Below, in pieces: positions 26,816 through 38,095 of a stretch of DNA of 64,000 nt (position 1 is its first letter; each line of letters begins with the position of its first letter). Location of the stretch: positions 310,001 through 374,000 of the forward strand of contig CALYDD020000393.1 in the NCBI GenBank assembly GCA_944472135.2, given 5' to 3'. The notes under the pieces are model-generated. The model was not told the origin of the DNA. It was given only the letters and a program-made list of their open reading frames with translations, and did no database searches. The translations under genes and the position numbers were made by a program. Origin of the DNA: Trichobilharzia regenti. Taxonomy: Eukaryota > Platyhelminthes > Trematoda > Strigeidida > Schistosomatidae.

Positions 26816-28290
26816 ATGTGACGTAACTGTCAATGACTTAGCGGAATTTGATGGGACCTGTTTGTAAGTAATCTTGAAAGTGTTATGTAAATTTAGAATA
26901 ATCCTTCAAATAATTTTCGAACAATAGTTAAGTTCAGTAGCACTTCGGTAAAATATGACTACCTTCTTGAAGCTACAATTAGATGTATTCAAGAACATCA
27001 AATTCGTGCTTCAGTAACTTCAGCCTTCTAGTCGTATACGAAGTACGAAAGGTATCATTATGTAGTAGTTGTGTGAAAAATCTTACGGACACTGTAAGGA
27101 GAAAAGATATTCAAATTTCAAAAAAAATGGATGAAGGTTTGTAGTGTATTACATGCCTTTGAAACTGTACTCGAATTAGCTTGTAAAAATGCAGCTGGAG
27201 ATGTAGTTGTTAATCTGAGTGATTTCTTGGTCTCACTGAAATTCTTCGCGAAGTTTATGACGCTCGAGTGTGTTGAAGAAGATGAAGATAATATTTTCAG
27301 CCCTTGAAATGGGAAAGACATTGTGAGGAACTTCATTCTTGTTCACATGAACCAAGTAGTTTACACAAAATCATGCTATAGGGAACTCACAAGACAACTG
27401 CTGTGTTGGATTATGTAACACGAAGATATTAGCATTCTTTATGTGTTACATGAAACAGATTCTTGCAATAACAGTCAAGTGCGATAGTATAAGCACGTCG
27501 CACACAAAGTCTCTCCTGTTATGCCAGCACCGAAGTATATAATACAGGTGGTCTTCATAATAGCCACTCACATACTTATGTTCAGAAAATGTCTTCACAT
27601 TCAGGAGTCCCACCTTCCAGTACTAACAAGTCTCGTAGATGGAAGACACCTGGTATGGAAACCGGGCACACACTCGCACAAACCAATACGAAATACTGTT
27701 ATACAGTTTCACTGTAGACGAATACACGTCCACATTTCGTCGAGTGATGGTTCATTTCAGTGAGGCTGAACTCTCATGGCTTTACTCTCTGCGCTGTTTG
27801 TTCAGTCAATCTGTTTTCAGTGAGTTGAATTCCAGCTGTCTCAAAGAATCTAAGTCATTGAGATTCACTGTAATTCTCCGTCAACCATTCAAAACTAGTG
27901 AATCTGAATAATCTAAAGCTGCTTAGGTTGACACGTTTGATTAAGAAATACGGATAATATGAAATTCAGTCAACAAACGAAGACTACATCAATCATGTGC
28001 CTGGGCCACTAAACGACGTCTGAGTGATTGTCGTTGAAAATAAGGTGGCGGTGAAGACACCTGGCCAAAAAACGAATCAGCATCAACTACATCAATCTAA
28101 AGAGACATTCCTCTTTCAATTATCTTACTCAATCAGCATCATTTCGTTGATGGATGGCATGGATGAGGCCACATAGGACCGAGTCGGGGAGGCGAAAGAG
28201 AAATTCATCACTCAAATCGGCGTTACTATTGGTATCACTCGAGATTAGAAGAACACAAATCCTAACACAAACGTTAAGCCAGTGCTGAAG
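26815..28290 (+). repeat. R repeat copy 2, distal part
   Basis: Reverse complement of 1-1500. 26820-27230 also matches 37670-38095, and 28050-28240 matches 40018-40200, both in direct orientation. Confidence 0.8.
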
Positions 28291-28810
28291 CATGTTCGAG
28301 AAAAAGCATTTCCAGAACTATGAAGATTTTCATCAACAACTGAAATATAAGTGGCTTGAGTATGAGCTGAAGATGGCTCTAATTGGCGTCTGAGGCCATT
28401 GCTCTTATAGTGGTTAGACGACGGTTGACCATTTAGGCATCCAATGATTACGCGGATAAGAACAAAGGAGGGGAAAATAAAAGCTTTTTGTCAGGGGTTG
28501 AACCAACTAGAAGTGATGATGGGAAACCAAGTGAAGTTATGACAGTGAAGCTGTGAGTTAGAAATGGACTACATTGACCATTGATAAGCGTTCATACAGC
28601 GCTGACTAACAAAAAGTGTGCTGAGCTAAGGTTCATTTTAATGTAAAATGCAAACTCGCACAGCTTGTACTCAGTCAGACAGCCAAAAGTTACTTCTTTC
28701 AAAAGAGTGTATTTCAGTGGATATTGATAATATTTAGAAATTTCATAAAATAGAAATCAATAAAACTTTGATGCACAAAATGGTGAGTAGCAATCTTCAT
28801 TCACTTTCTC
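28291..28810. other. Spacer 3' of the duplicated GH20 terminal exon
   Basis: 28700-28800 matches 40560-40680 upstream of the block B terminal exon, so the duplication extends here. Nothing coding. Confidence 0.4.
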
Positions 28811-28818
28811 CAGTTTGT

Positions 28819-28885
28819 TCATGTTCTCAAAATTTTAGTTGGACAGAAACCTGGACCGTTGACTGGATGAGCTTCTATGTTGTTA
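28819..28885 (-). CDS. Duplicate GH20 exon 11 (block A), intact
   Basis: A 67-nt terminal exon, acceptor TTTCAG. It encodes [20 protein letters not shown] and ends in TGA, nearly the same as the block B exon. With exon 10 at 30236-30337 it makes a complete alternative C-terminus. Confidence 0.8.
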
Positions 28886-30235
28886 CTGAAATAAATCGTC
28901 AAACAATTACAAAGAAACTTACAATATGATTTGTTCTTTCACACATCGAATAACTAGTATTGGTAGACATCGATAATGTGTATAAACATTTAAATGCTCT
29001 TCGTTAAATTGTTATGTTCTGTGTGCATATATCAGTTTACCTACTCTTTTAGGGCCAGATACATTGGCTGTTTGGCGCAAATCCTGCCGAAAATGTTCAA
29101 GAACACTATCTTGCAAATGGTTGCAGGAATGTAGTAGTTCTTCTTTAAGGAGAACGACATTCCAACATCTATCGAGCACCGACCGTTGCTTCTCAACAAA
29201 CGCCTCCTTCAATGTAATATACGAAGTGAAGAACAACCTATCTAGGGCAAAACGCTGTCTTCTTCTTTGCATTGCTGCAGCCTTAGCCATTCAGTTAGGG
29301 AAGCTGGAGCTATATATACAAAGGGAAATTATTCAATCATATCTACTATTATGGCAACAACCGTGTTGATTACTACTCACTTGATTTTAGTTTGTTTGAT
29401 TTTCTAACCATGTATAACTCTCGTATGCCCTCGGAACTCTTACGTAACTCAGCATTCTCCTTCTCTTCTATGTGCATCCTAACTAGATTACGTATCTTAT
29501 TACGTCAATATGATACGCATATTCAACTCTACATATGCATTGAAAAAATCGACAACTACTTTTGTGACAGCTCATCACTTTCGTTGCTACAGTCCAATGA
29601 GAAGAAATGCATATTAATGCGATTTTACAGCTAACCTGGAGAATTCACTCACAAAAAACAGCCTCTTTGCTGAACTACGTGTTTCGTCTTCAAATTGTTA
29701 TGTATCGAGTTAGGCGATTTGCTGACAGTTTCAGATACGAAACCAGCAAATTAATCATCAGGGTTAAATCACAGTCTTCACTAGCACCTAAACAACATTC
29801 ACCATGTGCAGTGAAGAGCTCTGAGATGTTTAAAACATCCCATGAGGTAGACTCGTTTGGTGGACTTCACTTTCCTATGAACTAATCTGACAGATCTTTG
29901 AATTTTGCATTCGACTTAACCATGCAATATGGAAATAACTGCGGCTGGTTAAATTTTCTGATTTCCGTGCTTGTGCTAATATTATATGCAACAAAACTTA
30001 GATAAGATTCTTCGTTGGAAACAAAATGGACGTAACATACCTAGCCGCGGCGTCAAGATATAATGAAAACTGCGACTCAACAGTGAAAGAAGTGGATAAA
30101 ACTAACGATGAGTATTTCTGAAAAAGGCCATGGCAAAAACAAATCACAGCATAACTTCCGAATATGCATGAAATGTCTATTTACTTCCATCTACTTCAAT
30201 GAATTACACATGAATATAAGAATACAAGGACTCAC

Positions 30236-30337
30236 TAGACCATTCTGCATCGAAGCTCACCAATTCGTTGTGAGAATTCTTCAATTGTCTCAGGGTTTTT
30301 CGACCAGAGTCTTTCAGCTACAGCAGCACCTCTGGGC
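30236..30337 (-). CDS. Duplicate GH20 exon 10 (block A), intact
   Basis: 102 nt, in frame throughout: [20 protein letters not shown] and then [10 protein letters not shown]. Five A residues follow the TCG codon, so it lacks the deletion of the block B copy. It ends TA|GTGAGT, and the next exon supplies T to complete Tyr. It lies about 13 kb downstream of the last undamaged exon (45427) and may serve as an alternative 3' exon. Confidence 0.8.
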
Positions 30338-30688
30338 CTGCATATGTATGTCACAGAGGTGAGAGAAGAAACTTTGTTGTAGTAAATAAAGCAAGAAAAA
30401 TAAAGTCATACCAAATGTTTTAGTCAGACTCCTCAAAAATCGGTCTGTCATAAACTGGATGTCTAACTGTATCATTTCTTGTATGAGTCTCGCCTGTGTA
30501 GCATATACGAAGGCGTATCACTCAGTTTATGACCAGCTGTGCCATTCGTTGATGAGTAGATGTAAGGCTCAGAAATACCACCCTCAACCCAGCGGTTAAC
30601 ATTCAAAAATAGTGACTGATAAAATATACGAGAGGTTGAAGAAAGTCATACCAGTACCAAAAATCACAGTTGATCCTTATGATATTTG

Positions 30689-30945
30689 AAAAATGAGAGA
30701 GAAACATTGGCGCAGAATAATCTGGATCCCTTTTATTTCGTCGGTTCTCTTCAGCTGCGTACAACATAAATTCTTGAACAAAATAAAAAGTATACAATTT
30801 TACTAAACTTTTGTCCATTAGCAAGCATATTGTCAAAGCGCCATAGTGAAATAAGGCATTGTGATTTACAAGGCGTCAAAAGTGTTACGAGACATATATA
30901 TATACTTGTTAGAGAGAAGTTTCTTGAAAAAGCCAACCCTTTTCT
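30689..30945 (-). repeat. PLE terminal repeat, left copy, inverted
   Basis: The reverse complement of this stretch matches 32628-32896, including TTGCTAATGGACAAAAGTTT and ATTATTCTGCGCCAATGTTT. It carries a hammerhead-like core at about 30737-30765 on the minus strand. Confidence 0.8.
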
Positions 30946-32627
30946 ACCTTCACTAACGGTTAACTGGTTGAATAAATAATATATCCGAAAAATGGAGTCC
31001 ATTCTGAATGACACGTCGAAATTTAAGATTTTTAACTGAAAAGAGGATATGATGGATTCGGCAGAAAAGAGAGTCACGAAAGTACTCAAAGAGCTATTGA
31101 AAAATCATAAGTACCATGAGTTAAAACCCACAGGGTCTCGTCTACCACATATGTATGGTCTACCGAAGATACATAAAAAGAATTGCCCACCCAATAGGTT
31201 AGAACCTCTCAGACAACGTCTAGCTAAACATACTCCAAAAGACTCGTTCCAATTTGTTGAGTTTACATGACAAAATCATGGTTTCCCACGATGTGACTTC
31301 TCTATTCAAGCAGATCCCCCTGCATGAGATATCAGGCATCACCTGTCAACACTCTGATCTTCTTCCTCTACCAGAACTGGAATTTGAGCAGCTTCTCGTT
31401 TTATGTACTAATGATATACAATTCCAGTTTGACGACAAAATGTATCGCCAGGCTGATGGAGTGGGAATGGGAGTCCACTGGTCCGATATTAGCTGATATT
31501 TTTATGGCCAGTCTGGAACAGACAAAGCTCAAGTGTGCAATCGGAAAAACAACAGCCTACTACGGATACGTTGATGACACATTCATTGTATGCAATGATT
31601 TGAGTCACGCTTCGTCTCTATTAGACTCTTTAACAATGTACAGAAAAGCATCACTTTCACGATAGAGCATGAATATGATGAAAAATTCCAATTTTTGGAT
31701 GTAAAGTTTAGAGAAAATACGACAATACACTCGAAAAATCTGTATATCGTAAAGACACACGGAGTGGCCTTTACTTGAATTTCAACAGCTTCTGCCCAGG
31801 AAGATACAAACGAACGCTGGTGAGAACGCTTTTCTCTAGAGCGAGGAGAATATATTCACCAAGCAAACTAGATAGTGAACTTACGCTCCTTGAAAAATGC
31901 TTGAAAGCAAATGGTTACCACAAAGTATCATTAACAAATATGGCAAGAATGAACTCGAGAAGCTTCATACAGCTACAGCCAGTAAGAGGCCTATTTTCAT
32001 CAAACTTGACTATAAGTGCGATGACATTATGGAAATGGTTAATGAAAGATTAAGTGCAGCCCTGTCTAGGAAGTATCCTGTAGCATTATTAGTCTTTCTT
32101 CGCCGAACAAGCTCCTCACTGGTGAAGTCAAAGACTGACATATCCCTCATATGTTACATCCACCTGTGTGTACCAATTCACATGTATCTGCAGGAGCAGT
32201 TACACTGGAAGAACAGAGAGGAAGGCCTGCATCAGATTCTGCGAACATGTATCCAAGGAGCCTCTGGTTGAAAGGATTGAATTGTTTAGGCTCTTTAATC
32301 GACAATCACCTGATTGGCATAGGACAACGAGTAAATGTGCTGGAATCATTCAAAATAATTAACAGACAAGTACCTCAAGTATTCTCGGTTCGCTGAAGCC
32401 TGACTTATTTGTCCAAAAAGAATCCATTTTTGGAATTCAACTACCCTGGTGACAGGCTTCTTAGTAACTCTTTGTTTTGTTATCTTATTTTTTCTCTCCC
32501 CCCCCGATTTATTTTTCGCTTAACTTTTGAGAGATCATTTTTCTTGATCTTCTGAGTTCTGCTCACTGTATTACATCATCAGTTTCTCATCTAATTCCCT
32601 CTTGTTATCACCCCAACAACACAAAAG

Positions 32628-32896
32628 TTGATTAAAATTTTCAAGAAACTCCTCGCTAAGAGGATATATATATATGTTCTAACACTTTAGACATCTGTAA
32701 ATAGCAATGCCTTATTTCACTATGTCGCTTTGACAGTATTCTTGCTAATGGACAAAAGTTTGTTAAAATTGTACACTTTTTAATTCATTAAAGAATTTAG
32801 GTTGTACGCCGCTGATGAGAACCGGCCAAATTAAATGGATTTAGATTATTCTGCGCCAATGTTTCTTATTTCTTTGTTCAAATTTATAAAAGGTAA
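32628..32896 (+). repeat. PLE terminal repeat, right copy
   Basis: Inverted relative to 30689-30945. It contains CTGATGAGAACCGGC (from 32812), a hammerhead-type core, and a TA-rich run near 32662. Confidence 0.8.
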
Positions 32897-33205
32897 TCAA
32901 TGTAGGAAATTTATGAAATTTGTTATTCGACTAGCTAACAGTGGAGCTCCATTGATCTGTTCATCCTCTTTCATCTGAACCTGAATTGATGTTGTTGAAT
33001 ACTCATATTCTCGCATAGACTCAGCATTGAGCTACTTTGTCATTTTCTGCCACAAGCGACATTTTCACTCAGCTGTCTTGTCGTCTCCAGAAATCCCTAT
33101 ATACACTTGGTTTATTTCCACCTAATTCTACTCAAATCATTTTGTTAAGTAGTGTGAAGCTGATAGCACCGGAAGTGCAACGTGGGATTTACAAACGGTA
33201 CTAAC

Positions 33206-33296
33206 CATGCTACAGTGATCACATTGGTCTCATCCACACCTATGCCCCACAGTGTAGCTTTGCCACGGATGACTAATGACACCTCCTCGTCTGTGC
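33206..33296 (-). pseudogene. Duplicate GH20 exon 9 (block A), missense-damaged
   Basis: A second copy of exon 9: 91 nt, open, with acceptor TTTACAG and donor GTTAGT. The normally invariant VIGGEATLW reads VIRGKATLW (Gly to Arg, Glu to Lys), and the next loop reads WGIGVDETN. Relaxed constraint is likely, although the exon could still splice. Confidence 0.8.
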
Positions 33297-33489
33297 CTGT
33301 AAAGGACATGACAGATATTAATATCATCGTAGAAGTTAATAGACGAATGAGGATTAGTGTAATTTTTAAATTCAGGTATGCTGAGTTCACTGCTGAAAGG
33401 AACATTTGCTATTCGGATGGTTTTATATGTTAAGCTTTGATGAGTCGGCACTATCGATAGAGTTAGACTTATAGTTTTGATTTAGAAAT

Positions 33490-34130
33490 GGTTAGTTAAA
33501 CAACTAATTAAGGGTGCGCTACATTTGAGGCGTCGGAAAGGCCAGACAGACCTTCACCACTCTGAAATCGATGTTCAAATGTTGATTTGTAGGGATTTGA
33601 TTGGTTACAGGATTTCATCATGAGCTGATATTGGTTAGAATTCATCAGTCATTGGATCGGGTCCCAGTGGCTTAATGGTCTACGAGCCCGGTGGGTGCGT
33701 ACTGCCGAAGAGTCCCAAACTAGGGCGAAACAGCAGTGCAACACTCCCAGGTTTTTAACTGGTTCCTAACCAATGTCAGCTCATGATGAAAACTCCGAAA
33801 TCGGTTTAGAACTCCATGCAGTCAGCAAAAAGAAGAATTTTCAGATTTTAAACACAAATCTTAAGTCAGTCACTTGTTCTGTATGGATCAGAAACTTGCT
33901 ATGCGCGTCACAACAAGCAGTTCCAACAAGCTTCAAATTTTTGTCAACAGCTATCTTTGGTGACTACGTATTGGGGATCAAGTGACCAACCGGCGAGAAA
34001 GAAAAAGCAACAATAATCTATGAGAACAAAGCAACCAAGAATCCATTGCGCAAAAAATATTTAGGCGAAAATGGACATGGATAGGGGACACGCCGAGGAG
34101 ACCATCGGGTGAAATTTTATACTTGGCTAT
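33490..34130 (+). mobile_element. RTE 3' fragment, block A copy
   Basis: Shares NxKSVT, YGSET-like and TSxKxFxxx segments with other RTE tails and aligns with 43170-43620 in block B. It is interrupted by a SINE at 33573-33790. Confidence 0.6.
33573..33790 (+). mobile_element. Hammerhead SINE copy 1, inside the RTE fragment
   Basis: Shares with 50933-51226 the inverted terminal repeats (about 33604-33640 and 33766-33788), the tRNA-like GTGGCTTAATGGT box A and the AGAGTCCCAAACTAGG stem-loop followed by GCGAAAC. The box B region is deleted. Flanking ctctgaaatcg / ctccgaaatcg looks like a target-site duplication; block B has one copy at about 43240. Confidence 0.75.
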
Positions 34131-34960
34131 CTCAGTTTCATCTGTATGAACAAGGGATTACTCTCTTCTAATAAATATTCATCTGCAAGGAAACAACTGA
34201 CAATAATCAGACACCTCAACCCTAATAACTGCTCTGACTCAAATAATTACCACTTTATCTCATTTCAAAACATGACAACCCTATCAACCCATCGTACAAA
34301 CAGTATTTGGAAACGAGATCAGGATGAAATTCGCACCAACATTCGTGCAATAATCGCAGATTTTGTAGCCCAACGAATGACTTGCTTTCAAGGCTGTTGA
34401 TGCGAACTCACTTCATAATGTTGGCCCTGTTTTCATCGCTATTGTTAGTCGTCACACAGTTACTTTCTTTTAATTCCTAAAGTCCAATAGACGTTGTGGC
34501 ATAAGCAGTAGATCAGAAGGTTAAAACTGTGATAGTTATAAATTTTCACAATACTAATCTAGCTGAGTGGCTGAGAAATGCTTCTACCACATGAAATGCC
34601 CATTAGTAGATGTAATCAAACTGTGTCAGCTTGAATGACATTTGAGTCGAAGGTGGTAGGAACTAAAACCATATGAAACTGTCATGAAAAGGTAGGATTG
34701 GACTCACAAGAATAGAAGAAACGCCACATTCAATGCATAATTCGTACGTTACAGCTTAAACGATCTCGAATAGGCAGATAACATCAAAACCAATCTGAGA
34801 CAGGACTGAACCGAAATGGATAAATCAAACCAAAGATCTACAGCTATCACTACAAGAACAGATGTCAAAATTCCAAAACGTAAAATTAGCTTAGAGTCTC
34901 TGTATGATTCAAAGACATGGAAAATTATTGAAAGTATTTCCAGGATGTGTGTTTCAGACA

Positions 34961-36109
34961 TTCATCAACCACGGAAATAACTATGTATTTATATAGAATA
35001 CAGTCAATGTCAAGATGAAACTGGAAAGTAAACACGTTGCCTTGGTAAAAATGTCCAATTTTGAAAGAATTCTACAAAGCCTCATCAAAAACACAGGCGC
35101 TGTTATAATGAACACAGATTTTCTCATTCACATTGTGTGAGAAAATTTCTACTCGATGAAACACAATGATACATTGGACAATTTTATGGCGATAAGAGCA
35201 TTTGACACACACACACACAAGTAGATTCCATCATAATATTTTCAACACTCTATTCTCACATTTCTACTATACACTTTCAATAGAAATGTATAAATCTGGT
35301 GAAAACGGTCGATTGAACACAATTCACTGTTATGTGATTTGTGACCACAGATTGATACACTTTTTTTCTCTGAAATGACGTCAGATTTGTGAAGGATTGA
35401 GTTTGTCTGATGAGATTCGCAAATATTTTCTGTTTATTTGAGGCTGTCGATGTCTGGTAATGCACAAATCTATGTAAATTTTATTCACAGTGTGTGTGTG
35501 TGTGTCAAACGCTAACTGTTTTTCGTCTGATATCGACTGTGAATTTTGAAGTCTAAAAATTGTTGTCCACATTCAGTCATCAGATTAACTAGAAATGCAC
35601 ATGTTTCTTTTACTTGTGTGTCAGTAGAACGTTTCATACTTAGTATAAAATATCGTAGAAATAGTTTATACTCACATTTGTTTATCTGGATTATACAGAG
35701 CTGAAAATTGTTACTTCGCCTTCTGTTCTGTCTTCTGGCCTTTGTGACCTACAGTGAAACTCAGGTGCTTTGCAACTAACTGCTTTCGCACAGACAACAA
35801 GGTTGCCTGCAATTTGTTGCCTGCTCATGCACACTGGTCATCCACATAGAAGTCTTTTCGACAAAGCATGCATTTATACTTTACTACATGATGTCATGAA
35901 GTTAGTCAAATATTTTAGTACTTGATTTATGATAAATTGTTGCGACAAATGCTTAGTTCAATGCAGAGTAAATTCCTAATAGGATGTGTTTACATACCGT
36001 GACAGACGATAGGCATCTACAGCACATTCTACGAGCTCTATGTGTAAAATATTTATTCTGTTGTCAGTGAGTTATAATTGAGATAGTCTGCGGCGGAATT
36101 TCTACAAGG
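34961..36109. other. Unassigned spacer between blocks
   Basis: Holds (AC)n at about 35200-35219 and (GT)n at about 35488-35506 as an inverted pair, and a hairpin at about 35115-35150. No coding signal. Confidence 0.45.
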
Positions 36110-38095
36110 AAATAATTTTGCCGCTGTGGTAGATTATAACTTCATCATTAGGTAATTTTATTTCATAATATACAGTCATGCATTATTACTGACTGATGAC
36201 ATTCTCATCACATTTCTCTGATCATTATGATATAAAGGGTTTCCATCCTTCCCTGGCTGCGGATTTCGCAGGTAGCAAGATGGACGCAAGAGATTCAGTG
36301 ATCATGTAAATATGATACATTTTAAAAGTGTGGCACTGACTTACCCTAATTTGTGTGGTTGTACGTTAGTGAGTGTACAGCGATTGATTACTAAATATTC
36401 CTCGGAATTATTCATTTTCCTGATGTCAGTCAGTCTCTAAACTTAGCTGAACTTCCATCTCCCGATAACTCACATCAGGCCAATATGCTGGTCTCATGTG
36501 TCTAATCATCATTTCTTGATATTTGTTTACCAGAACATTCTCTCCTATGAGTTGTCACCGAACTTCCGGGTTCGAAAATTCGTGTTGAGTTAAAACCACG
36601 TTAATGCGTTATTTCTCAGCAAGCTAATATGTTTCATCTCTCGAAGAACCTCATTATGGTCATTAAATACTGTCAAATACGTAATGTCTCAAGATGACTG
36701 CACTGAACGTAAAAGTCGCTAAACACTTTGGTGAGTATTAAATTTAATCAGCTTCGACGATGATTAGTGCAAGCCCTGACCATTCACCAGAACCCTCCTC
36801 ATTCAAAAGGTTTCATAGAATCTTTATCTGGCTAAGTCACTGTATAGCAGTAGGAAGTGGTTTCCTTGATATCACTGTGAACTTGTGCATAAAACAACTG
36901 AAGTCCACGATGGAAACAATGAAGAAGCTTACGCGTATTCAGTGTAATTATACGGAGTATCAGAGCGAAGAACACGGATTCTTTTCTTTTCAATCCAGTG
37001 AATCCACTTTGTTCTAGTGAATTCAGAGCTTCCTTGAGATTTAAGCTAAATCAATTGAAATTGCTTATTTTGAAACGATAGTTCTGTGAAAAGGTATATA
37101 ACGAAAAATCGTGTGGAATTAATTATTAAACTGTGGCACTTTATTATTTCTTGAAGTGACTATTCATGTACAAATGCCAAGTAGGCTGAGAAAGTGTGTT
37201 TCATTTTGAAAACAAACAGTAGTGTTAGTTGGTTTTTAGCTGAAATAATTATGCACTTTGAGATGAACATCAAAGCGATGGAGAGAAAGATAACAAGACG
37301 TTCTTCGTATTTCAATTTATATGGTGTCAGTTTAATCGCTGAATAAATTAGGCCTTAATCTTTGGACTCATAGTTATATTCTCATGTTAAATAAACAGTT
37401 TTGAGTGGCTATTTTTTATGAAAGTATTTCGTTAGATTGTAATTATACGTTTTAGAATGGTTAAACAATTAATGGCGTGACTCCCTTTATATTCAAAATC
37501 GTTATCCTTCATATTCATTCCTGCTCAATAATGATATTCTTTTTGAAGACTAATATTATTAATACAAGGAATCAGCCAAGCCTACGATGAGGTATTTTAT
37601 GTACAAACACTCGGATTAGGCCAATAATGACAAAGTCATCCAGTTGGTTTCCTTTACCGTTGTGTTGCACATTGTAGCGTCACTGTCAGTGACTTAGCGC
37701 AATTATGATGGAACCTGTTTGTGAGTAATCTCGAAAAGGGTTATGTAAGTTTAGAATAATCCATAAAGTAAGTGCTCAAAATTATTCGAAGTTCAGTAGA
37801 AACTTAATAAAATATGACTTACTCCTTGGGTACTACAATTAGAAATATTCAAATACATCGAATTCGTGCTTCAGGAACTTCAGCTTTCTTGTCGTATATG
37901 AAAGACGAAAAGTATCTTTAGGGAATAGTTGAGCGAAAAATCTTAAGGACACTGTAAGCGAAAACGATAGTCAAATTTTTAAAAAGGAAGTACATGAGGG
38001 TTTGTGGTGTATTACATGCCTTTGAAACTATAATCGAATCGGCGTAAAATACCACTCGATGTGTAGATGTTATTCTCAGCGATTGCTTGGTTAAC
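36110..38095 (+). repeat. R repeat copy 3
   Basis: 36110-36400 matches 2840-3100 inverted. 37020-37480 matches 25085-25560 direct. 37670-38095 matches 26820-27250 direct. The RTE fragment of copy 2 is absent here. Confidence 0.75.

Larger units (their letters stand above)
30689..32922 (+). mobile_element. Penelope-like retroelement, near full length, with inverted terminal pLTRs
   Basis: The plus strand encodes, across four or more frames, SRLPHMYGLPKIHKKN, ADGVGMG followed by GPILADIFMASLEQTKLK, YYGYVDDTFIV (RT catalytic Asp pair, about 31558-31590), and a C-terminal endonuclease region. The GIY-YIG part (SLICYIHLCVPIHMYLQ, about 32140-32200) is degraded. The tail reads LKPDLFVQKES. Frameshifts make it non-functional. 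The 12-bp ttatgatatttg (30677-30688) and ttatgaaatttg (32911-32922) are a target-site duplication; block B has a single copy at about 42565. The ends carry inverted copies of one terminal repeat. Confidence 0.85.
28700..34960. repeat. Block A of the tandem duplication (GH20 3' end)
   Basis: Matches 40560-44300 (block B) in direct orientation with an offset of about 11.9 kb, falling to about 9.6 kb after the PLE insertion at 30689-32922. It carries GH20 exons 9-11, an RTE tail and intron sequence. Identity varies from about 80% to about 98.5% along its length. Confidence 0.85.
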
